Of a stretch of DNA of 39,402 bases, positions 32,193 through 39,402 are shown one piece after another; within the stretch, counting starts at the first letter, position 1; every line of letters starts with the position of its first letter. Location: assembly GCF_009846865.1 (NCBI RefSeq), contig NZ_WUWN01000028.1, positions 1-39,402 on the forward strand, written 5' to 3'. The notes beneath the pieces were generated by a model. The model was not told the origin of the DNA. It saw nothing but the letters and a program-made list of their open reading frames with translations, and ran no database searches. Made by a program: the position numbers and the translations under genes. The stretch comes from Puerhibacterium puerhi (lineage in GTDB: Bacteria > Actinomycetota > Actinomycetes > Actinomycetales > Cellulomonadaceae).

Positions 32193-33680
32193 ATGTCCAC
32201 CGTGAACGGGCCCCAGGGCCCCGGGGCACCGGCCGCCGCCGTGCCCGACGCGCCGCCGGCGGCGGGGCTCGCCGTCGAGCTCAACGCGCTCAACACGATC
32301 GACGAGTCCGAGCGCAGAGGCCGGCCCCGCAGCCTCTTCTGGCCGTGGTTCGGCGCCAACGTCTCCGTGCTCGGCCTCGGCTACGGCTCCTACCTGCTCG
32401 GCTTCGCCGTCTCGTTCTGGCAGGCGGTCGTGGTCGGGGTCGTCGGCATCGTCGTGTCGTTCCTGTTCTGCGGGTTCATCTCGCTGGCCGGCCGGCGCGG
32501 CTCCGCGCCGACGATGGTGCTGTCCCGCGCCGCGTTCGGCGTGCGCGGCAACGCCCTGCCGTCCGTGCTGTCCTGGGTCCTCACGGTCGGCTGGGAGACC
32601 GTGCTCGTCTCGTTGGCCACGCTGGCCACCGCCACGGTGCTCGGCGAGCTCGGCTGGGGCGGCGGCACCGTGACCCAGGTGGTCACGCTCGTCGTCGTGG
32701 CGGCCGTAGTCGTCGCCGCCGGCGTGTTCGGCTTCGACCTCGTGATGCGGCTGCAGGTGCTGATCACCGTGCTGACCGGCGTGCTCACGGTGGTCTACGT
32801 GCTTCTCGTGGTCGACCACGTCGACTGGTCCGCCGTCGCGGCGATCTCCGGCGGCGGGACGCCGCAGGTGATCGGCGGGCTGGTGTTCATGATGACCGGG
32901 TTCGGCCTGGGCTGGGTCAACATGGCCGCCGACTACTCCCGCTACCTGCCGCGGGCCTCCTCGGGCCGCGGCATCGTCGGATGGACGACGTTCGGCGCCT
33001 CGCTCGCGCCGGTCGTGCTGCTGGTCTTCGGCCTGCTGCTGGCCGGCTCCGACGCCCAGCTGAACGAGGCCATCGGCGCCGACCCCGTCGGGGCGCTGTC
33101 CACGCTGCTGCCCACGTGGTTCCTGCTGCCGTTCGCGCTCGTCGCGCTCGCCGGTCTGGTCGGGGGAGCGGCGCTGGACATCTACTCCTCGGGCCTGGCC
33201 CTGCTGTCGCTCGGGCTGCCGGCCCCCCGCTGGGCCGCCGCGCTGATCGACGGCGTGCTCATGGTGCTCGGCGCGATCTACATCGTGTTCGTCGCCGACT
33301 CGTTCATCGGCCCGTTCCAGGGCTTCCTCATCACCCTCGGCGTGCCGGTCGCCGCCTGGTGCGGGGTGCTGCTGGCCGACATCCTGCTGCGCCGCCGCGA
33401 CTACGCCGAGGCCGAGCTGTACGACGCGCGCGGGCGCTACGGCTCCGTGCGGTGGAGCGCCGTCGTGCTCGTCGTGGTCGGCACGGTGCTGGGCTGGGGC
33501 CTGGTGACCAACACCTCCGCGCCCTGGCTCGGGTGGCAGGGGTACCTGCTCGGCCCGCTCGGCGGCACCGAGGGCAGCTGGGCGTTCGCGAACCTCGGCG
33601 TGCTGGTGTCCCTCGTGGTCGGGTTCGCCGGCACGCTGGCGCTCACCGCGGGCGCCGTGCGCCGCCAGGAGGGCCGGTGA
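32193..33680 (+). CDS. NCS1-family purine/cytosine permease-like transporter
   Basis: 495-residue transporter with about twelve hydrophobic helices. Landmarks are LNTIDESERRGRPRSLFWPW before the first helix, FGANVSVLGLGYGSYLLGF, MVLSRAAFGVRGNALPSVLS, and NMAADYSRYLPRASSGRGIV in the middle. NCS1 proteins carry cytosine, uracil, allantoin, hydantoins or vitamins by cation symport. The substrate here cannot be read from sequence. The ATG is chosen from the box just upstream. Its stop overlaps the hydrolase gene by 4 bases (GTGA), so transporter and enzyme are probably expressed as a pair. Confidence 0.9.
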   Translation: MSTVNGPQGPGAPAAAVPDAPPAAGLAVELNALNTIDESERRGRPRSLFWPWFGANVSVLGLGYGSYLLGFAVSFWQAVVVGVVGIVVSFLFCGFISLAGRRGSAPTMVLSRAAFGVRGNALPSVLSWVLTVGWETVLVSLATLATATVLGELGWGGGTVTQVVTLVVVAAVVVAAGVFGFDLVMRLQVLITVLTGVLTVVYVLLVVDHVDWSAVAAISGGGTPQVIGGLVFMMTGFGLGWVNMAADYSRYLPRASSGRGIVGWTTFGASLAPVVLLVFGLLLAGSDAQLNEAIGADPVGALSTLLPTWFLLPFALVALAGLVGGAALDIYSSGLALLSLGLPAPRWAAALIDGVLMVLGAIYIVFVADSFIGPFQGFLITLGVPVAAWCGVLLADILLRRRDYAEAELYDARGRYGSVRWSAVVLVVVGTVLGWGLVTNTSAPWLGWQGYLLGPLGGTEGSWAFANLGVLVSLVVGFAGTLALTAGAVRRQEGR

Positions 33681-34264
33681 GCACCCCGGCCGGCGGGGCC
33701 GCCGCCGTCCCCGGCCCCGGCGCGGCGCTGGTGCTGATCGACCTGCAGAACGTGTTCGCCCACCCGCCCAGCCCGTGGGCCGCGCCCGGCTGGGCGACGG
33801 CGCTGGCCGGCGTCCGGCGCCTGCTGCCGGCCTTCGCGGGCCGGACGGTCTTTACCCGGTACGTCGCGCCCGAGCGGCCCCAGGGCGCCTGGCGGCCCTA
33901 CTTCGAGGCCTGGCCGTTCGCGCTCGTGCCGCCGGACGACCCGCTGTACGCGGTCGTCGACGAGCTGGCCGACGCCGCCGCCGGCGCACCGACGGTCACG
34001 GCGACCACGTTCGGCAAGTGGGGAGCGGAGCTGGACGCGGCCACCGGCGCGGCGCCCGAGCTCGTGCTCGCCGGCGTCTCCACCGACTGCTGCGTGCTGT
34101 CGACGGCGCTCGCGGCGGCCGACGCCGGACGGCGGGTGCTGGTGGTCGAGGACGCCTGCGCCGGGGCGAGCGACGCCGACCACGCGCGGGCCCTCGACGC
34201 GATGCGGCTGTACGCGCCGCTCGTCGAGGTGACCACCGTCGACGCGGTGCTCGCCGGACGCTGA
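33677..34264 (+). CDS. Isochorismatase-family cysteine hydrolase
   Basis: 195-residue enzyme of the isochorismatase-like hydrolase superfamily (nicotinamidases, ureidoacrylate, biuret and N-carbamoyl amidohydrolases). The triad is visible as D22 in LVLIDLQNVF, K114 in TTFGKWGAEL and C139 in GVSTDCCVLSTALAA. Linkage to an NCS1 permease suggests hydrolysis of the imported compound, for example an amide or ureido derivative of a pyrimidine, hydantoin or nicotinamide. That substrate idea is inference. The GTG start overlaps the permease stop. Confidence 0.87.
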   Translation: MSTPAGGAAAVPGPGAALVLIDLQNVFAHPPSPWAAPGWATALAGVRRLLPAFAGRTVFTRYVAPERPQGAWRPYFEAWPFALVPPDDPLYAVVDELADAAAGAPTVTATTFGKWGAELDAATGAAPELVLAGVSTDCCVLSTALAAADAGRRVLVVEDACAGASDADHARALDAMRLYAPLVEVTTVDAVLAGR

Positions 34265-34323
34265 GCCCGCCGGACGCCGGGCCCCGCCGACGTTGTAGGC
34301 CGGGCGCGCCGGGTCCCGCGCCG

Positions 34324-35049
34324 TCAGACGCGCGCGGCCTCGGCCTGCTCGACGACGTCGAGCACCTCGTCGAGGCGGCCGTCGAGCGCCCACGGCGCCC
34401 GGGCCCGCACCACCGGCTTGGCGCGGAACGCGATGCCGACCCCGGCGGCCGCGATCATCTCGAGGTCGTTCGCGCCGTCGCCCACCGCGACGGTGTCGGC
34501 GAGCGGCACCCCCTCGGCCTCGGCCCAGGCGCGCAGGGTCGTGGCCTTGACCGTGCGGTCGACCACGGGCCCCAGGGTGCGCCCGGTCAGCACGCCGTCG
34601 GCCACCTCGAGGCGGTTGGCGTGCACGCGGCTGATGCCCAGCGAGGCGGCGAGCGGCTCGACGATCTCGGCGAAGCCGCCGGAGACCAGGCCGAACGCCC
34701 AGCCGCGGGCCTGGCACCCGGCGACGAGCTCGGCGGCGCCGGGCGTCAGCACGACGGCGTCGCGCACCGCCGCGAAGACGCTGACCGGCAGGCCGGCGAG
34801 CGTCGCCACGCGCTCGCGCAGCGACGCGGCGAAGTCCAGCTCGCCGCGCATGGCGCGCTCGGTGATCTCGGCGACGCGCTCGCGCGTGCCGGCGTGCTCG
34901 GCCAGGAGCTCGACGACCTCCTGCTGGATGAACGTGGAGTCGACGTCCGTCACGACGAGGCGGCGGCGCCCGGCCCGGGGGGCGGGGTGCGCGGCGTCGT
35001 CGTGACCGGCGTCGGACCGGGTGGTGCTGGGGGTGGTGCTGTCAGGCAA
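34324..35049 (-). CDS. serB: Phosphoserine phosphatase SerB
   Basis: HAD-family phosphatase of about 241 residues that makes L-serine from phosphoserine. The nucleophile motif is [20 protein letters not shown] (D35, D37). The second is [20 protein letters not shown], and the metal motif is [20 protein letters not shown]. There is no N-terminal ACT domain. The start is uncertain: I favour TTG at 35049, which overlaps the glgC end by 8 bases and follows AAGGGA. The only GTG further in would cut the first beta strand. Cotranscription with glgC is likely. Confidence 0.9.
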   Translation of the reverse strand: MPDSTTPSTTRSDAGHDDAAHPAPRAGRRRLVVTDVDSTFIQQEVVELLAEHAGTRERVAEITERAMRGELDFAASLRERVATLAGLPVSVFAAVRDAVVLTPGAAELVAGCQARGWAFGLVSGGFAEIVEPLAASLGISRVHANRLEVADGVLTGRTLGPVVDRTVKATTLRAWAEAEGVPLADTVAVGDGANDLEMIAAAGVGIAFRAKPVVRARAPWALDGRLDEVLDVVEQAEAARV

Positions 35050-36283
35050 CGACCGTTCCCTTCGGGACGACGGTGATCCCCGACTCGGTGACGGTGAACC
35101 CGCGGGCCAGGTCCTCCTCGTGGTCGACGCCCACCCTGGCCCGCTCGCCCACGACGACGTTCTTGTCGAGGATCGCGTGGTGGATCTGGGCGTGCCGGTG
35201 CACCTGGACGTCGTCGAACAGGACGGCGTCGGTGACCGTGGCCCACGAGTGCAGGTGCACGCCCGGGGACAGGATGGACCCTGCGACGGTCGCGCCGGAG
35301 ACGAGCACACCAGGCGAGACGATCGAGTCTGCCGCGTGGCCGAGGCGCCCGGGGCCGGCGTGCACGAACTTCGCCGGCGGCAGGCCGGTGTAGCCCGTGT
35401 ACAGGGGCCACTCGTCGTTGTAGAGGTTGAACACCGGCTGGATCGCCATGAGGTCCTTGTTGGCCTCGAAGAACGCGTCGATGGTGCCGACGTCGCGCCA
35501 GTAGTCCCGGTCCCGGTCGGTGGAGCCGGGCACGTCGTTGCGGATGAAGTCGTAGACGCCGGCGGTGCCCTCGGCGACGAAGGCGGGGACGATGTCGCCG
35601 CCCATGTCGTGCCGGGAGTCCGGGTTCGCGGCGTCCTTGGTGACGGCCTCGACGAGGGCGTCCGCGTCGAAGACGTAGTTGCCCATCGACGCCAGGACCT
35701 CCTGCGGGGAGTCCGGCAGGCCGACGGGGTTCGTCGGCTTCTCGAGGAAGTCGCGGATGCGGGTCGGGTCCGCCGGGTCGACGTCGATGACGCCGAACTG
35801 GTCGGCCAGGGCGATGGGCTGGCGGATCGCCGCCACGGAGGCCCGGGCGCCGGACTCGACGTGGGCGTCCACCATCTGCGAGAAGTCCATGCGGTAGACG
35901 TGGTCGGCGCCGACCACGACCACGATGTCGGGGCGCTCGTCGTCGATGATGTTGAGGCACTGGTAGATCGCGTCGGCGCTGCCGAGATACCAGTGCTTCC
36001 CGACGCGCTGCTGCGCCGGGACGGTGGAGACGTAGTTCCCCAGGAGCGGGGACATCCGCCAGGTCTTGGAGATGTGCCGGTCCAGGGAGTGCGACTTGTA
36101 CTGGGTGAGCACGACGACGCGCAGGTAGCGCGAGTTGATCACGTTGGAGAGCGCGAAGTCGATGAGGCGGTAGATCCCGCCGAACGGCACCGCCGGCTTG
36201 GCCCGCTGGGCAGTCAGCGGCATCAGCCTCTTGCCCTCGCCACCGGCAAGGACGATCGCGAGCACGCGTGGGTTGGACGCCAT
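35042..36283 (-). CDS. glgC: Glucose-1-phosphate adenylyltransferase
   Basis: 413-residue ADP-glucose pyrophosphorylase, which makes the donor for glycogen synthesis from ATP and glucose-1-phosphate. The N-terminal nucleotidyl transferase motif is [38 protein letters not shown] and [20 protein letters not shown] are typical. The C-terminal left-handed beta helix is readable ([20 protein letters not shown]). The ATG at 36283 lies 7 bases after a TATCGT box. It is divergent from the glycogen synthase gene, as in mycobacteria (Rv1213 and Rv1212c). Confidence 0.97.
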   Translation of the reverse strand: MASNPRVLAIVLAGGEGKRLMPLTAQRAKPAVPFGGIYRLIDFALSNVINSRYLRVVVLTQYKSHSLDRHISKTWRMSPLLGNYVSTVPAQQRVGKHWYLGSADAIYQCLNIIDDERPDIVVVVGADHVYRMDFSQMVDAHVESGARASVAAIRQPIALADQFGVIDVDPADPTRIRDFLEKPTNPVGLPDSPQEVLASMGNYVFDADALVEAVTKDAANPDSRHDMGGDIVPAFVAEGTAGVYDFIRNDVPGSTDRDRDYWRDVGTIDAFFEANKDLMAIQPVFNLYNDEWPLYTGYTGLPPAKFVHAGPGRLGHAADSIVSPGVLVSGATVAGSILSPGVHLHSWATVTDAVLFDDVQVHRHAQIHHAILDKNVVVGERARVGVDHEEDLARGFTVTESGITVVPKGTVVA

Positions 36284-36290
36284 GGGACCG

Positions 36291-36296
36291 ACGATA
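36291..36296 (-). promoter_or_regulatory. Candidate -10 box for leaderless glgC mRNA
   Basis: Minus-strand TATCGT ends 7 bases before the glgC ATG without an intervening ribosome-binding site. It lies in the 103-base divergent region shared with the glycogen synthase gene. Confidence 0.6.
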
Positions 36297-36374
36297 GGGC
36301 CAGCGCCCGGCTTCCGCCGGTCGGCCCGGCGGCGCGCCGTGGGCGCCCGACCCGCGGGGACGCCCGAGCGTCGC

Positions 36375-36380
36375 TAGCGT
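36375..36380 (+). promoter_or_regulatory. Candidate -10 box for leaderless glycogen synthase mRNA
   Basis: TAGCGT ends 6 bases before the GTG at 36387, with no ribosome-binding site between. Confidence 0.6.
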
Positions 36381-36386
36381 GGGCCC

Positions 36387-37637
36387 GTGAACAGTCGACT
36401 GCGCGTGGACCTGCTGACCCGCGAGTACCCGCCGCACGTGTACGGCGGTGCCGGCGTGCACGTCGCCGAGCTCTCGGCGGTCCTGCGTCCCCTCGCCGAC
36501 GTGCGCGTGCGCTGCTTCGACGGGCCGCGGCAGGCCGACGACGTCGCCGCGGGCGTCACCGGGTACGAGGTGCCCGACGCGCTCGCGGGCGCCAACCCGG
36601 CCCTGGCGACGCTCGGCGTCGACCTGCAGATGGCCGAGGACGTCGCCGGGGCCGACCTGGTGCACTCGCACACCTGGTACGCCAACCTGGCCGGCCACCT
36701 CGGCGGCCTGCTGCACGGGATCCCGCACGTCGTCTCGGCGCACTCCCTCGAGCCGCTGCGGCCGTGGAAGGCCGAGCAGCTCGGCGGCGGGTACGCCGTG
36801 TCCAGCTGGGCCGAGCGCACCGCCTACCTCGGGGCGGCGGGCATCATCGCCGTCTCCGCGGGGATGCGCGCGGACATCCTGCGCGTGTACCCGCAGCTCG
36901 ACCCCGAGCGGGTGCACGTGGTGCACAACGGCATCGACCTGGCCGGCTGGGTGCGCCCGCCCGCGGGCGACGCCGACGCCGAGGCGACGGTGCGCCGGCT
37001 CGGGGTGGACCCGCAGCGGCCCGCGGTGGTGTTCGTCGGGCGGATCACCCGGCAGAAGGGCCTGCCGTACCTGCTGCGCGCGGCCGAGGTGCTGCCGCGC
37101 GAGGTGCAGCTCGTGCTGTGCGCCGGCGCGCCCGACACCCCGGAGATCCTCGCGGAGGTCAAGGAGCTCGTCGCCGGGCTGCGCGCCGCGCGCGGCGGTG
37201 GCGACGGCGACGACGCCGGCGTGGTGTGGATCGAGGAGATGCTGCCGCGGCCGGACCTGATCGCGGTGCTCGCGGCGAGCACGGTGTTCGTGTGCCCGTC
37301 GGTCTACGAGCCGCTCGGCATCGTCAACCTCGAGGCGATGGCCGTGGGGCTGCCCGTGGTGGGCACCGCGACCGGCGGCATCCCGGAGGTGGTCGACGAC
37401 GGCGTGACCGGCGCGCTCGTGCCGATCGAGCAGGCCGACGACGGCACCGGCACCCCGCTGGACCCGGACCGGTTCGTGGCCGACCTCGGCCAGGCGCTGC
37501 TGGACGTGCTCGCCGACCCGGCCCGTGCCGCGGAGATGGGCGCCGCGGGGCGCCGGCGGGCCGAGGAGCACTTCGCCTGGGCGGCGATCGCCGAGCGCAC
37601 GATGGAGGTCTACCGCCGGGTGCTCGAGGGGGCCTGA
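36387..37637 (+). CDS. GT4-family glycogen synthase / maltose-1-phosphate synthase (GlgA/GlgM type)
   Basis: 416-residue retaining glycosyltransferase using ADP-glucose. The acceptor-side motif EYPPHVYGGAGVHVAELSAV and donor-side VFVCPSVYEPLGIVNLEAMA with VVGTATGGIPEVV are clear, as is VFVGRITRQKGLPYLLRA. Actinobacterial proteins of this type, next to glgC, were first called glycogen synthase. The mycobacterial one (Rv1212c, GlgM) makes maltose-1-phosphate for the GlgE route. Sequence alone does not tell me which product is made here, so I leave the symbol empty. Confidence 0.9.
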   Translation: MNSRLRVDLLTREYPPHVYGGAGVHVAELSAVLRPLADVRVRCFDGPRQADDVAAGVTGYEVPDALAGANPALATLGVDLQMAEDVAGADLVHSHTWYANLAGHLGGLLHGIPHVVSAHSLEPLRPWKAEQLGGGYAVSSWAERTAYLGAAGIIAVSAGMRADILRVYPQLDPERVHVVHNGIDLAGWVRPPAGDADAEATVRRLGVDPQRPAVVFVGRITRQKGLPYLLRAAEVLPREVQLVLCAGAPDTPEILAEVKELVAGLRAARGGGDGDDAGVVWIEEMLPRPDLIAVLAASTVFVCPSVYEPLGIVNLEAMAVGLPVVGTATGGIPEVVDDGVTGALVPIEQADDGTGTPLDPDRFVADLGQALLDVLADPARAAEMGAAGRRRAEEHFAWAAIAERTMEVYRRVLEGA

Positions 37638-37676
37638 CCGGGCCTGAGCGGAGGCCTGTTCGGAGGTCTGGCCGGG
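37631..37676 (+). repeat. Degenerate 12-bp tandem repeat after the glycogen synthase gene
   Basis: Units at 37641 (GGCCTGAGCGGA), 37653 (GGCCTGTTCGGA) and 37665 (GGTCTGGCCGGG), preceded by a 10-base version at 37631 that includes the stop codon. They fill most of the 58-base spacer between convergent genes. Confidence 0.75.
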
Positions 37677-37695
37677 CTCCCGGACGGGCGCCGGC

Positions 37696-38469
37696 TCAGC
37701 CGTCGACGCGCGCGTACGAGGCCGCGCCCAGCGCGTGCCGCGCCGTGCGCGCCACCTCCCGCAGCGCCGTCGACCGCTGGTCGGCCTGCCACAGGTTGAC
37801 GGCGCCGCCGTCGTCGGCGGTCGCGAGGTCGACGATGGCCAGCAGGCGCGAGGCGAGCTGCAGCACCCGGGCGCGGCGCCCGTCCAGCGGCGGCACCGGC
37901 CAGGAGGAGGTCGAGGACCGGCGGACGGCCTCGATGGCGTCGGCGGCGTCGTCGCGCCAGCGGGCGACGTCGAGCGAGTCCAGCGCCTCGGTGGCCGTGA
38001 TCAGGGACGTGCGCAGCTCCCGCTCGGCGTCGGCGAGCGAGCCGAGGGCGCCGGCCACCGCCGTCGACCACGGCGGCACGGGCACGACCTGCCACTCGAC
38101 GAGGTGGCCGGTCTCGAGCGCGCTGCCGAACGCGGTGATCCGCGGGACCGCCGCCCACGCGCCGGCGGGGGTGGCGACGAGCACGCACTCGCCGGCCTCC
38201 GTGGCGTCGTGCGACGCGGCGGCCGGCACGCCCGCCGGGTCGCCGGGCGCGGGCAGGACGGCGCAGACCTCGCGCGGCCCCGACGACCACGTCGCGACCA
38301 GGTCCTTGAGGCCGGCGGCGTCGTCGCCGAAGCCGGGCAGGCCCGTCACGGTGTGCGGCTCGTCGTCGTCCTGCACGGAGCGGACGGCGACGCCCGGGGC
38401 TGCGCCCACGGCCTGCAGCCACAGCGCGAGGACCGTGCTGCGGGTCAGGGCGACGGGGTCGGCGGACAC
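37696..38469 (-). CDS. Unrecognised protein, possibly conserved in actinobacteria
   Basis: 257-residue soluble-looking protein with no membrane helix or signal peptide. I do not recognise a domain. It starts VSADPVALTRSTVLALWLQA and has a middle section resembling a mixed alpha/beta fold (REVCAVLPAPGDPAGVPAAA, GECVLVATPAGAWAAVPRIT). The C-terminal half is largely helical (LADAERELRTSLITATEALD, ARVLQLASRLLAIVDLATAD, STALREVARTARHALGAAS). The GTG at 38469 lies 7 bases after a TACCCT box, which supports it as a real gene, as does its divergent pairing with the ABC ATPase gene 60 bases away. Confidence 0.75.
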   Translation of the reverse strand: MSADPVALTRSTVLALWLQAVGAAPGVAVRSVQDDDEPHTVTGLPGFGDDAAGLKDLVATWSSGPREVCAVLPAPGDPAGVPAAASHDATEAGECVLVATPAGAWAAVPRITAFGSALETGHLVEWQVVPVPPWSTAVAGALGSLADAERELRTSLITATEALDSLDVARWRDDAADAIEAVRRSSTSSWPVPPLDGRRARVLQLASRLLAIVDLATADDGGAVNLWQADQRSTALREVARTARHALGAASYARVDG

Positions 38470-38476
38470 GTCGGCC

Positions 38477-38482
38477 AGGGTA
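38477..38482 (-). promoter_or_regulatory. Candidate -10 box for the leaderless unknown gene
   Basis: Minus-strand TACCCT ends 7 bases before the GTG at 38469. It faces the TAAGGT box of the divergent ABC gene 34 bases away. Confidence 0.55.
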
Positions 38483-38516
38483 CCGGCGGCGGCCCGGGAG
38501 CGGCACGTCGCTCCGG

Positions 38517-38522
38517 TAAGGT
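38517..38522 (+). promoter_or_regulatory. Candidate -10 box for leaderless ABC ATPase mRNA
   Basis: TAAGGT ends 7 bases before the ATG at 38530, with no ribosome-binding site. Confidence 0.6.
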
Positions 38523-38529
38523 CGCCCGC

Positions 38530-39342
38530 ATGACCACGGTTCTCGACCTGAAGGGCGTCACCGTCCGGCGCGGCACCGCCACGATCCTCGACTCGGTGGA
38601 CTGGCAGGTGAACGAGGGCGAGCGCTGGGTGGTCCTGGGCCCGAACGGCGCCGGCAAGACGACGCTGATGCAGATCGTCGGGGCGCGGATGCACCCGACG
38701 TCGGGCACCGCGCAGGTCCTCGACGCGACGCTGGGCAAGGTCGACGTGTTCGAGCTGCGCCCCCGCATCGGCCTGGCCTCGGCCGCCCTGGCCGAGCGCA
38801 TCCCCGGCTCGGAGACGGTGCGCGACGTGGTGCTCACCGCCGCCTACGGGGTGACGGGGCGCTGGCGCGAGGAGTACGAGGAGCTCGACGCCGAGCGTGC
38901 CGCCGACCTGCTCGCCGCGTTCGACGTCGACCACCTGGCCGACCGCACGTACGGCACGCTGTCCGAGGGCGAGCGCAAGCGCGTGCAGATCGCCCGCGCG
39001 CTGATGACCGACCCCGAGCTGCTGCTGCTCGACGAGCCGGCCGCCGGGCTGGACCTCGGGGGGCGCGAGGAGCTGGTCGGGGCGCTGTCCGAGCTCGCCG
39101 CCCACCCGGCGTCGCCGGTGCTGATCCTCGTGACCCACCACGTCGAGGAGATCCCGCCCGGCTTCACGCACCTGCTGCTGCTCGGCCCGCACGGGCGCAT
39201 CCACGCCGCCGGCCCGCTCGAGGACGTGCTCACCGCGGAGAACCTCTCCGGCGCCTTCGGCATCGAGCTGCTCGTCGCGCACGGCGGCGGCCGCTGGCTC
39301 GCGCGCGCGGCCCGCTCGGCCGCCACCGCCGCGCGCCACTGA
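38530..39342 (+). CDS. ABC transporter-type ATP-binding protein
   Basis: 270-residue single ABC domain protein. Walker A is LGPNGAGKTTLMQIVGARM, the signature is the less usual LSEGERKRVQIARAL, and Walker B is LLLLDEPAAGLDLGG with the H-loop VTHHVEEIPPGFTHLLLL. The sequence resembles stand-alone ATPases of the ModF/YlmA kind rather than a importer subunit with a neighbouring permease, and no permease gene follows within the window. Partner and substrate are unknown. The ATG is set by the TAAGGT box. Confidence 0.9.
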   Translation: MTTVLDLKGVTVRRGTATILDSVDWQVNEGERWVVLGPNGAGKTTLMQIVGARMHPTSGTAQVLDATLGKVDVFELRPRIGLASAALAERIPGSETVRDVVLTAAYGVTGRWREEYEELDAERAADLLAAFDVDHLADRTYGTLSEGERKRVQIARALMTDPELLLLDEPAAGLDLGGREELVGALSELAAHPASPVLILVTHHVEEIPPGFTHLLLLGPHGRIHAAGPLEDVLTAENLSGAFGIELLVAHGGGRWLARAARSAATAARH

Positions 39343-39402
39343 GGCGCCCCCGCCAGCTCGCGCCGCCGACCCACCCGCCCGCTCGCGCCCACCCGCCCGC
39401 CC
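39343..39402. other. Low-complexity window end
   Basis: The last 60 bases are repetitive C-rich sequence with CCCGCCCGC and CTCGCGCC runs. I see no gene or hairpin in them. Confidence 0.6.

Overview
The window is a very GC-rich chromosomal segment from a Gram-positive actinobacterium, probably of the order Micrococcales and close to Cellulomonas. The order-level call is inference from composition and gene content. The actinobacterial call rests on SteA/SteB-like division genes beside nadK, recN and pyrG, a SufR-led suf operon with an embedded Rieske ferredoxin and SufU, an InhA-like FabI next to FabG, and divergent glgC/glycogen-synthase genes. I see no rRNA, tRNA, CRISPR array, prophage or insertion sequence. 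Coding density is very high and no gene-free stretch exceeds about 280 bases.

Layout. (1) 65-10164, plus strand: nadK, recN, steA, steB/mctB, a small MraY/WecA-like phosphotransferase, a MurJ-like flippase, pyrG and a NUDIX hydrolase. Many of these genes overlap or nearly abut. The theme is NAD(P) and CTP supply, DNA repair, and cell-wall or division functions. (2) 10257-13049, minus strand: heme A synthase and a two-gene ABC exporter, divergent from (3) 13243-20151, the complete suf operon sufR-B-D-Rieske-C-S-U-T, closed by a 20-bp perfect inverted repeat. (4) 20275-25263, a more accessory block: a LuxR-type HTH-only protein and a cytoplasmic GH30 glycosidase on the minus strand, then a YdcF-like membrane protein, and a PadR regulator translationally coupled to a polytopic membrane protein. 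(5) 25357-29745: an ABC-F protein, a membrane-anchored zinc metallopeptidase, and a DUF3099 / Cys-rich small protein / SURF1 operon. (6) 29960-34264: fabG, fabI, a SixA-like phosphatase, and an NCS1 permease coupled to a cysteine hydrolase. (7) 34324-39342: serB overlapping glgC, a divergent glycogen synthase/GlgM, an unrecognised conserved-looking protein, and an ABC ATPase divergent from it.

Two non-coding patterns stand out. First, nine clear and one weaker unit-opening gene, plus pyrG, carry a -10-like hexamer (TANNNT, or CAGGAT in one case) ending only 6-8 nt before the start codon, with no ribosome-binding site between. That is the arrangement expected for leaderless mRNAs. Second, two intergenic spacers between convergent genes (10173-10230 and 25285-25346) hold copies of the same long palindrome. 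The copies share their core and outer arms and differ by compensatory changes near the loop, which suggests a dispersed terminator-like or REP-like element family.

No wholly new defence or biosynthetic system is evident. The best candidates for follow-up are the repeated palindrome, the leaderless promoter set, the PadR/membrane-protein module with its long operator, and the structured 5' region of the GH30 gene.
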